Part shown: one piece after another, positions 52,582 to 57,915 of the stretch
Layout of the letters: the number at the start of each line of letters is the position of its first letter
How positions within the stretch are numbered: the stretch's first letter is position 1
Source: a virus
Direction: 5' to 3' (one strand)
IMG/VR virus record: IMGVR_UViG_3300005264_000019
Coordinates: 1 to 57,915 of that record
DNA: 57,915 nt
Made by a program: the position numbers and the translations under genes
Notes under the pieces: generated by a model
What the model was told of the DNA's origin: nothing
What the model saw: the letters and a program-made list of their open reading frames with translations, nothing else
Databases searched by the model: none

Positions 52582-54048
52582 TTAAAAAATCTTTGCATAT
52601 TCATCGGGACTAAAATACCAATCTTGATTAGTACCCCTAGCGTAATCCCGAATAAACCCGAGGGACCACTTACTGCCACCTTTCACAATATCCAGGGAAA
52701 TTTCCCCCGCCCCTTTATCCCACAGGAATTTCAAATATTCATCAATCCAAAATACAGCGTCATTCAAAACAGGCCCCCATAAACTACGAAGGTCTTCTTC
52801 AGAAATACTATTCTTTCTCGCAGCATCCTGTACCCGTGGTTGCATCCATAACCACCACTGGGTAAATGTATCCATTATTTCTGTAGCAGGGCGTCCTGCG
52901 AACATATCGGAGGAATCCTGCAACAATTGCTTTGCATCATCGGATAAATTTATTTCCGCAGTTTGATAACTACGGTCCCCTGTAAGATATTTCTCCAAAC
53001 ATTCCACAAACCGACTTTTCTTTGTTTTAGGATGAAACACCCAAGTATTAAAATTAGTAGTCAATGACTTTTTATCTGCTGGCCAATTACCTTCTACAAA
53101 ATAATCCACGTACACTTCCAAGGCACCCTCAATATATCCAGTATCCAAAACTACTCCGGAAGTAAGCAACTTATAGGCATGAGGAAACTTTGATTTTGCA
53201 TCTGATTTTTGAATCTGATAATTATTAAAGAATTCCCCCCGAAGCATAATCTCAACGAAATGAACCGCATTCTGTAATGTTTTAGTCAGGTCCGGATATA
53301 TACTGGGGACCCCTGGAACATCCATTTCAAACTGTTTTGGAAATTTCATCCGGGACATATTCTTAAAACGATCATTCATCCGGAAAATAAACGGAGAATA
53401 CTCCTGCCAGCCGCGGCGGGTAACTATCTCCTGTTTATTTGATTCAGATGTATTAGATTGTTTTAAATTTAAAGTGGATCTTCTACTGGTATGACGGGTT
53501 TCACCAGAAACCCTTTGAGATACTTTAGTATCTCTCTTACTCTCTGTACTTGTAGTCTCTGTATTTGTATCACTATTTTTCGTGATAGGGGTATCACTAT
53601 TTTTCGTGATAGGGTCCCCCGAAAGTGAAAAAATCTGATCAATATTAGGCTCTATAAAAAGTACATTATTTGCTATTCTGAATGTATCTCCTATAGGATA
53701 CTCTACTGTCCGGAATTCTAACGTAATCATTTTTAAATCTTCCAAGAAATGAAAAGCATCGGATATTTGCCGTTTTGTCAGCCCGTATAACTCCGTGAAT
53801 GACTGATAACTACGTTGTAACTTATCTGCTTTAAAACGTTTCCGGATTTCAATTACATGCCCAGTACTTTCACTACGAATAATTTCTGGACGATACCAAT
53901 AAATTACATCTGCCAATAAAACTATTGCAACTAAATTTGGTTTCCCTTTTTCATTTACAATAGTTTTAAACCATGTATGATCAATAATATTTCCATTTAA
54001 TTTTAAGTGTTCTAATCGATCAACAGCTTGTGTGGTATTCCTTTTCAT
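52582..54048 (-). CDS. Replication initiator-like winged-helix protein
   Basis: 488 residues. N-terminal winged-helix region (QSFTELYGLTKRQISDAFHF, LEFRTVEYPIGDTF), a Ser/Thr/Arg-rich linker encoding two 8-residue repeats (PITKNSDT twice), and a C-terminal helical domain. Layout resembles phage replication initiators with an internal origin, such as lambda O. It is alone on its transcript, behind a structured leader with U-run. Confidence 0.6.
   Translation of the reverse strand: MKRNTTQAVDRLEHLKLNGNIIDHTWFKTIVNEKGKPNLVAIVLLADVIYWYRPEIIRSESTGHVIEIRKRFKADKLQRSYQSFTELYGLTKRQISDAFHFLEDLKMITLEFRTVEYPIGDTFRIANNVLFIEPNIDQIFSLSGDPITKNSDTPITKNSDTNTETTSTESKRDTKVSQRVSGETRHTSRRSTLNLKQSNTSESNKQEIVTRRGWQEYSPFIFRMNDRFKNMSRMKFPKQFEMDVPGVPSIYPDLTKTLQNAVHFVEIMLRGEFFNNYQIQKSDAKSKFPHAYKLLTSGVVLDTGYIEGALEVYVDYFVEGNWPADKKSLTTNFNTWVFHPKTKKSRFVECLEKYLTGDRSYQTAEINLSDDAKQLLQDSSDMFAGRPATEIMDTFTQWWLWMQPRVQDAARKNSISEEDLRSLWGPVLNDAVFWIDEYLKFLWDKGAGEISLDIVKGGSKWSLGFIRDYARGTNQDWYFSPDEYAKIF
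53567..53614 (-). repeat. Two tandem 24-bp iteron-like repeats inside the initiator gene
   Basis: Plus strand GTATCACTATTTTTCGTGATAGGG is repeated exactly in tandem at 53567-53590 and 53591-53614. Each unit contains the inverted TATCAC/GTGATA arms and equals eight codons, so the reading frame is kept. Candidate initiator binding sites or origin. Confidence 0.7.
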
Positions 54049-54063
54049 ATTTTCTCCTTAAAC

Positions 54064-54157
54064 GAAAAAAGACCAATTATCGGGCAAAGGAAGTTGACAG
54101 CTTCCGCATCTTCCCGCCTCAAAGCTAAACAGGAAAATACACCCGATAAATGGTCTT
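54064..54157 (-). promoter_or_regulatory. Structured leader/terminator before the initiator gene
   Basis: Minus strand: a 15-bp closing stem (AAGACCA and TTATCGGG with CCCGATAA and TGGTCTT, one T-T mismatch) encloses a TTTCCTG/CGGGAA arm and a GGAAG/CTTCC hairpin, then six T. It resembles a terminator built on a multi-branched fold; it may end the upstream transcript and act as an attenuator for the initiator gene. Confidence 0.55.
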
Positions 54158-54260
54158 AATAACGCTTTGATTTATTCCTAGATGTCATTCCAGGATAGGC
54201 AAACTGCCTATGTTTAAAATAATATACCGGCCCTTATTTGTAAAGACCAATATATTTCCA

Positions 54261-54551
54261 TTATGCCTTCTTACATTTAGAACAACATTCCTGTTGCTGT
54301 TTATGCCGCCAAATATCCAACTGATTATCTCTAGTTCCGCAATAAATAACATCTTCCAAATGTCCACATTTTCGTAAAATTACGAACGTTCCATATAGTG
54401 AATTATCTGCCATTGAATGACTCCTTATGAAAAAAAAATATTTATTATCCAGATATTCTGAAAGTCCCCGAGTAACCACCGGAGTGAAATTCCAATCCCG
54501 TTGCTTCTTACGGGGACGATCTATTGCAAGTAATTCAATAATAGTTTTCAT
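54261..54551 (-). CDS. Small Cys-containing protein
   Basis: About 96 residues; ends HKQQQECCSKCKKA with a Cys cluster and a HLEDVIYCGTRDN segment. ATG 54551 overlaps the upstream stop as ATGA. A zinc-ribbon-like tail; otherwise unassigned. Confidence 0.6.
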   Translation of the reverse strand: MKTIIELLAIDRPRKKQRDWNFTPVVTRGLSEYLDNKYFFFIRSHSMADNSLYGTFVILRKCGHLEDVIYCGTRDNQLDIWRHKQQQECCSKCKKA

Positions 54552-54865
54552 GAATAACAATTTTCCTTTACTATTTTAACTATGAATTTTAACTGATCTT
54601 CTTCCATAGTCAGGGTAATGTTACAAGAAATATTCCACCCCAAAAGCACCATCCAATATACTGGCCCTTTTGGGGTAATATCAGCGGATACTTTATTTGT
54701 CATATGTAACTTAGTATCTGATCCCATAACCAGCATTTCAGATAACGTTTCCATTAAACGTAAACCGTTTTGATCTACTCCGGATCCAGCGTTTTCCAGT
54801 TGCTGAAAACATTCAATAACCCCGATAATAAAACCTTTTTTCTCTTTAAAACTAATCTTTTTCAT
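54548..54865 (-). CDS. Hypothetical protein
   Basis: About 105 residues. ATG 54865 has GGGGAG upstream. Helical with VYWMVLLGWNISCNITLTME. Unassigned. Confidence 0.6.
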   Translation of the reverse strand: MKKISFKEKKGFIIGVIECFQQLENAGSGVDQNGLRLMETLSEMLVMGSDTKLHMTNKVSADITPKGPVYWMVLLGWNISCNITLTMEEDQLKFIVKIVKENCYS

Positions 54866-54898
54866 CCCTTTACTCCCCTGGCCCCGTAGGTCCATTTA

Positions 54899-55054
54899 TT
54901 ATTTAATCCGGATAATATCTGTGTTACCTTTTAAATACTTGTTAATATGTGCCATACCCAACCATGTATGAGATTCTGCATTTCCATTAACAATGAATCC
55001 TGTAAAGGTATCACCCATCTTATTCTGAACTGCTATTTCTTCTTTAACTTTCAT
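54899..55054 (-). CDS. Small protein, first gene after early promoter 6
   Basis: 51 residues, KVKEEIAVQNKMGDTFTGFI near the start, ending NKYLKGNTDIIRIK. GGGGGATTAA ribosome leader identical to that of the 31667 gene. Directly downstream of a strong repeat promoter. Unassigned. Confidence 0.65.
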   Translation of the reverse strand: MKVKEEIAVQNKMGDTFTGFIVNGNAESHTWLGMAHINKYLKGNTDIIRIK

Positions 55055-55070
55055 TTAATCCCCCGATTAA

Positions 55071-55122
55071 GTAATCTTTTGATACTTTACTTTAATATTA
55101 AGTAGCATATATGTCAATAGTT
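55071..55122 (-). promoter_or_regulatory. Early promoter repeat 6
   Basis: Minus strand: TTGACA at 55117-55112, 17-bp spacer (same as copy 2), TAAAGT at 55094-55089, conserved leader, GGGGGATTAAATG start. Confidence 0.82.
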
Positions 55123-55199
55123 AAAAAAGTAAAATAGAAGTAAATTTGAAGTAAAAACTTAGTAATTTAAAGTAGTTTAGCAGGATTTTATACATAAAT

Positions 55200-55226
55200 A
55201 AAAAGAGCCCGGAAGTAGTTCCGGAC
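55200..55226 (-). terminator. Intrinsic terminator after the lysis block
   Basis: Minus-strand CCGGAA/TTCCGG stem with a four-base loop plus further G-C pairs, then six T. Ends the spanin transcript. Confidence 0.85.
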
Positions 55227-55233
55227 TTTATGA

Positions 55234-55524
55234 TTAGTCTAACAAAGTAGTTTCGGGTTCGTGAATAACTGCTCCACTTTCCCGAATTATCTTTTTCATA
55301 TCGAAAATATACAATTCCAGATCAATACTATATTGATCATAATAGGCTATGACCTCCAATGCTTCCTGGTACACCATAGGAGACTCAGGTTGTACGTATA
55401 CAGGTTCCCCTGGGAAAATATATTCTGGAGTAGGGCAGGGCTTATTCCCGCAGTTTTTTAAGCTCTGACACCCGGTCAGCCCGGCTACCAAGCATAGTAT
55501 CAATAATAGATTTTGCTTCCTCAT
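55234..55524 (-). CDS. Rz1-like outer-membrane spanin lipoprotein
   Basis: About 96 residues. From ATG 55524: Lys/Arg start, hydrophobic core and LTGCQS lipobox; mature part Pro-rich with four Cys and a helical end. Encoded largely within the Rz-like frame in another frame (overlap 55442-55524), the usual overlap of Rz and Rz1. Disrupts the outer membrane at lysis. Confidence 0.7.
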   Translation of the reverse strand: MRKQNLLLILCLVAGLTGCQSLKNCGNKPCPTPEYIFPGEPVYVQPESPMVYQEALEVIAYYDQYSIDLELYIFDMKKIIRESGAVIHEPETTLLD

Positions 55525-55777
55525 TACTTTTGGCCTCCACAATTTGTTTCTGGTATGTTTTATATTGCCGATGATTCCGCAGGATTTTACTATGATGCTC
55601 TTCAATCAACTCAGCATTTCTCAACTGATCTTTTACCCGATCTTCTGCAGTACGGGTTTTTAACTTTTCATAATCCAACTTCTTCTTGTAATAGGATCTT
55701 ATCTTTAGGATTCCCCAGAGAACTACTATAATAAGCCCTCCTACAATCATCCACTGAAAACTAGATAATATGTTCAT
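55442..55777 (-). CDS. Rz-like inner-membrane spanin
   Basis: 111 residues: N-terminal transmembrane segment (WMIVGGLIIVVLWGILKI) and periplasmic charged coiled coil (DYEKLKTRTAEDRVKDQLRN). Overlaps the lipoprotein gene in another frame. Inner-membrane partner of the lipoprotein. Confidence 0.72.
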   Translation of the reverse strand: MNILSSFQWMIVGGLIIVVLWGILKIRSYYKKKLDYEKLKTRTAEDRVKDQLRNAELIEEHHSKILRNHRQYKTYQKQIVEAKSNEEAKSIIDTMLGSRADRVSELKKLRE

Positions 55778-55778
55778 C

Positions 55779-56225
55779 CTATGCCCCTGGCCCTATAGAG
55801 GCCTTGTTTAATACTTCTCCGTCTATATTAGAAATATGAGTTCCTTCCGAAGCGGTCTTTGCTTTCTCTGTGGTTACAAATGTGGCCGTAGTTAATGCTG
55901 ACATCAGAAGCAGTTCACCCAGGGGTAGGGTCCCCTTTACCGGCTGGTAATAATATTGTAAAAACAATCCTTCAAACGACAGGATCAAAGCAGCCATAGT
56001 GATCCACTGCAGCTTCATTCGGTTTCCATTGAACTTGGTACCCACTTTCATTTCCTGAGTCTTCCTGATAGCCGCTAACTGGTCAATTCCGGTATATCCG
56101 GATAGGATCACTCCCAGTCCAGTAATTACCAATGTAAAATCTACAAAGTTTGTTGCTGCTTGAACAGGCAGCAAGGCAGCAAACAACAAAATAAAAAACC
56201 ACACAAATACACTTCCCTTAATCAT
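55779..56225 (-). CDS. Holin-like membrane protein
   Basis: 148 residues with about three to four hydrophobic segments (FVWFFILLFAALLPVQA; FTLVITGLGVILSGYTG; WITMAALILSFEGLFLQYYY; LLLMSALTTATFV). Between the spanins and a membrane-anchored helical protein, just after the endolysin gene. Best holin candidate by position; no family signature. Confidence 0.55.
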   Translation of the reverse strand: MIKGSVFVWFFILLFAALLPVQAATNFVDFTLVITGLGVILSGYTGIDQLAAIRKTQEMKVGTKFNGNRMKLQWITMAALILSFEGLFLQYYYQPVKGTLPLGELLLMSALTTATFVTTEKAKTASEGTHISNIDGEVLNKASIGPGA

Positions 56226-56953
56226 ACACCTTCCTCCGTTACAGTTGACATTGTATCATTCAACTCTTTTACTAATTTTTTCTTAGCACGTGAAATATCC
56301 CTGGCTTTATAGAAAAATTCCCGTATAAGCTCATGTGCGGCAACAGAGGGAACCAGTATATTATGGTCATATAACTTTTCCCTGCTAATTTCAAATACCG
56401 CAGAGGAATACCGTTGGTTTAATATTTCAGTGATAAAATCATCAATATACTTAATCTTACCATCTACATAAATACGGAATTCTTCTTCTGATCTTTCAAT
56501 AAAATGATTTTCTTTCATCCACCTACGGAACTTTCCAAGTACTTCTGTTTCCATATTATCCAGGATTTCAACATAATGCTGAACATCTTTTAAATCAGCT
56601 AAACCGTCTTTCTGTCCACCCCGGAACTCTTTTACCATGGTTAAATATGCTGATTTCATAATCTTTTTCATTTCCATAAGATATACTTCAGCGGCATTCA
56701 TCTGTTCCCGAAGGGTATCACGTTCTTCTATTTGAATTCGTCTAGCTACAGTATTAACTGCTTTGTCTACAATTCGTAATAAATTCTGTTCATTACTACA
56801 CCCCGCATGAGGATTACCACTTTTGGTTTTTTTTAAAACTGGTAATTTAATAATGCCCTTATACACTCCAACCAAAGCAATTATGGTATACAGTATAGCA
56901 ATTTCAGGATCCATCGTTTGTATAAATGCTAATAACTTTAGTATTGCTACCAT
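56222..56953 (-). CDS. Membrane-anchored helical protein in the lysis block
   Basis: 243 residues. N-terminal hydrophobic segment (AILYTIIALVGVYKGIIKL), then all-helical charged region (RIQIEERDTLREQMNAAEVY). May be antiholin or lysis regulator. Overlaps the holin-like gene as ATGA-type junction. Function unknown. Confidence 0.55.
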   Translation of the reverse strand: MVAILKLLAFIQTMDPEIAILYTIIALVGVYKGIIKLPVLKKTKSGNPHAGCSNEQNLLRIVDKAVNTVARRIQIEERDTLREQMNAAEVYLMEMKKIMKSAYLTMVKEFRGGQKDGLADLKDVQHYVEILDNMETEVLGKFRRWMKENHFIERSEEEFRIYVDGKIKYIDDFITEILNQRYSSAVFEISREKLYDHNILVPSVAAHELIREFFYKARDISRAKKKLVKELNDTMSTVTEEGV

Positions 56954-57444
56954 TAGTATCCTCTACAAAGCTGAAAGTGCATTCCGTCCGGAGTATTCCA
57001 GTCTCTACCATTTTCAAATCCTAATTTTTCGCCAATTACGATAATTGGATCCGGAATAACACTAAGCCTTCCATACGGACCTAAGTGGTCCAGGTAATCA
57101 AACGCGATCCCCCAGGAATGTACTGATAAATCTTTACCACCCCGTTTAGCACGAAATTGATAACAACCTCCCCAGATATCCAGATCCTGTATACGGAGTT
57201 CTTCATAACCCCCATAATATTTAGTAACTTCTTCAAAGAATTTACAAATAAGTGGAGTTACCAATTTATGGCCATACACATTGTAAGAACGTAGTGAATG
57301 ATCCCAACTTAATCGTAACGGAAAAGGCAACCGCGTCTTTACAAGATTTTCCTGAACAAAATCTGCATCTACAGTAAAATCCCGATCCCTGTCAGGGTCC
57401 CCGTATACTTTGCGAATTTCAGTTAAACCATTCGGTATATTCAT
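56953..57444 (-). CDS. M15-type peptidase endolysin
   Basis: About 163 residues. Zinc-peptidase motif SVHSWGIAFDYLD (S-x-H-x-x-G-x-A-x-D) and a terminal MHFQL with the last His; the usual following Glu is Gln here. Cuts peptide cross-links in peptidoglycan. Start ATG 57444 is seven bases after AAAGGGAGG; the longer reading lacks a ribosome site. Confidence 0.82.
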   Translation of the reverse strand: MNIPNGLTEIRKVYGDPDRDRDFTVDADFVQENLVKTRLPFPLRLSWDHSLRSYNVYGHKLVTPLICKFFEEVTKYYGGYEELRIQDLDIWGGCYQFRAKRGGKDLSVHSWGIAFDYLDHLGPYGRLSVIPDPIIVIGEKLGFENGRDWNTPDGMHFQLCRGY

Positions 57445-57603
57445 TATTTTCCTCCCTTTGCTTTTATAACCCTGTCTTGTTTTAAGGTTAAATTCCTTGC
57501 TTTTGTTTTCCGGAAACACTTTTACAGGCATAATAATATTTGGTTCCAGAAGCTCCCTAACGGTAAAAACATCCTAAAATACCCTTTCCATTATTTATTA
57601 GCA

Positions 57604-57915
57604 TTATAATTCCTCCTTCAATCCTTTAATACCAAACTGCTTTAAAGCAGGATACCGTAGGTGATCCGTGAATGGATGAAACCCCTTCCCTTTAATCTTC
57701 TTAATCGTTCCATAATTCCTGCGGATCAACCAGAACAATCGGGGGACAATATCCCATCCATAAACATAATTAACGGTTCGGGGGCCGGTTTTCGGTTTCC
57801 AAAGGAACGTTTGAAAAGCACCATATGTCTCAACCGGCTTCTGCGTCATCAGGCCCAACCAGAGGGCCACAGCTCCTCCTAGCGAGTGTCCCGATATAAA
57901 TCCTACCCTTGACCA
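57604..57915 (-). CDS. Lipase class 3-like hydrolase, N-terminus beyond the window
   Basis: The last 103 residues of a protein. It begins in frame at the right edge with GFISGHSLGGAVALWLG: the GHSLGG nucleophile elbow of class 3 lipases. Then GWDIVPRLF (Asp) and FTDHLRYPAL (His, followed by L-x-Y) complete the usual Ser-Asp-His set. A short internal GTG would start after the Ser and is not the real start. Could help break the outer membrane, or act at entry; both are inference. Confidence 0.78.
   Translation of the reverse strand, partial: WSRVGFISGHSLGGAVALWLGLMTQKPVETYGAFQTFLWKPKTGPRTVNYVYGWDIVPRLFWLIRRNYGTIKKIKGKGFHPFTDHLRYPALKQFGIKGLKEEL

Noticed and set aside
54185-54367. 60-residue ORF overlapping the 54261-54551 gene
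   Set aside because: Different frame within a better-supported gene that has ATGA coupling.
1-57915. Plus-strand reading frames of 60-150 codons
   Set aside because: All overlap convincing minus-strand genes, lack ribosome sites and show no family motifs; they are shadow frames.
1-57915. Direct circular closure of the window ends
   Set aside because: Joining the ends would stop the tail gene after a few codons and leave the lipase without its N-terminus, so sequence is missing between them.
1-57915. CRISPR array or insertion sequence
   Set aside because: No spaced direct repeats of array type and no transposase motif were seen; the only dispersed repeats are the promoter units.

Overview
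The window is one stretch of a tailed double-stranded DNA phage (Caudoviricetes, siphovirus-like). Every gene I can support lies on the minus strand, so the map reads right to left. Evidence for the phage type: a HK97-style head module, a DUF4055-like portal, a tape measure protein, and a tail assembly chaperone with a -1 slippery site. Several things point to a diderm (Gram-negative-type) host: an overlapping Rz/Rz1-like spanin pair, lipobox proteins and proteins with signal peptides. The DNA is AT-rich. No integrase, excisionase or CI-type repressor was recognised, which suggests a lytic lifestyle. The host cannot be named from the sequence. Both ends of the window cut through genes: a lipase at the right and a tail gene at the left.

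Layout in transcription order. 57.9-55.2 kb is the lysis block: partial lipase, M15 peptidase endolysin, membrane/holin-like proteins, spanins. 55.1-51.7 kb has small genes, a winged-helix replication initiator-like gene containing two tandem 24-bp repeats, and a highly structured non-coding locus with one aberrant tRNA and a tRNA-like element. 51.6-33.5 kb is the replication/recombination block: gp32-like SSB, RecA-like, RuvC-like, a Rad50 homologue split around an Mre11-like nuclease, SNF2 helicase, DnaB-like helicase, two different sliding clamps, UDG-fused family A DNA polymerase, clamp loader, DNA methyltransferase and primase. 33-28 kb holds small accessory genes, an OB-fold SSB and a RadC-type protein.

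28-18 kb is the accessory block: MgsA-like and ParB-like proteins, two paralogous GT-A-type glycosyltransferase-like proteins, a probable small terminase subunit, an HEXXH gene interrupted by two in-frame amber codons, exported proteins, tiny zinc-ribbon genes, a ThyX-like protein and a DUF4942-type methyltransferase. 17.3-0 kb is the head and tail module: TerL, portal, MuF-like protein, scaffold, major capsid, head-tail connectors, tail tube, G/GT chaperones, tape measure and distal tail proteins.

Control signals. Six near-identical promoter/leader repeats precede early operons (TTGACA, 17-bp spacer, TAAAGT, then a conserved transcribed segment). Start codons follow strong GGAGG-type Shine-Dalgarno sequences, and ATGA, GTGA and TAATG overlaps couple translation. 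Intrinsic terminators punctuate the operons. The least ordinary items are the twice amber-interrupted HEXXH gene, the tRNA/structured-RNA locus, the repeated promoter leaders, the initiator-internal repeats, and the glycosyltransferase/ParB/ThyX group, which may act in DNA base modification.
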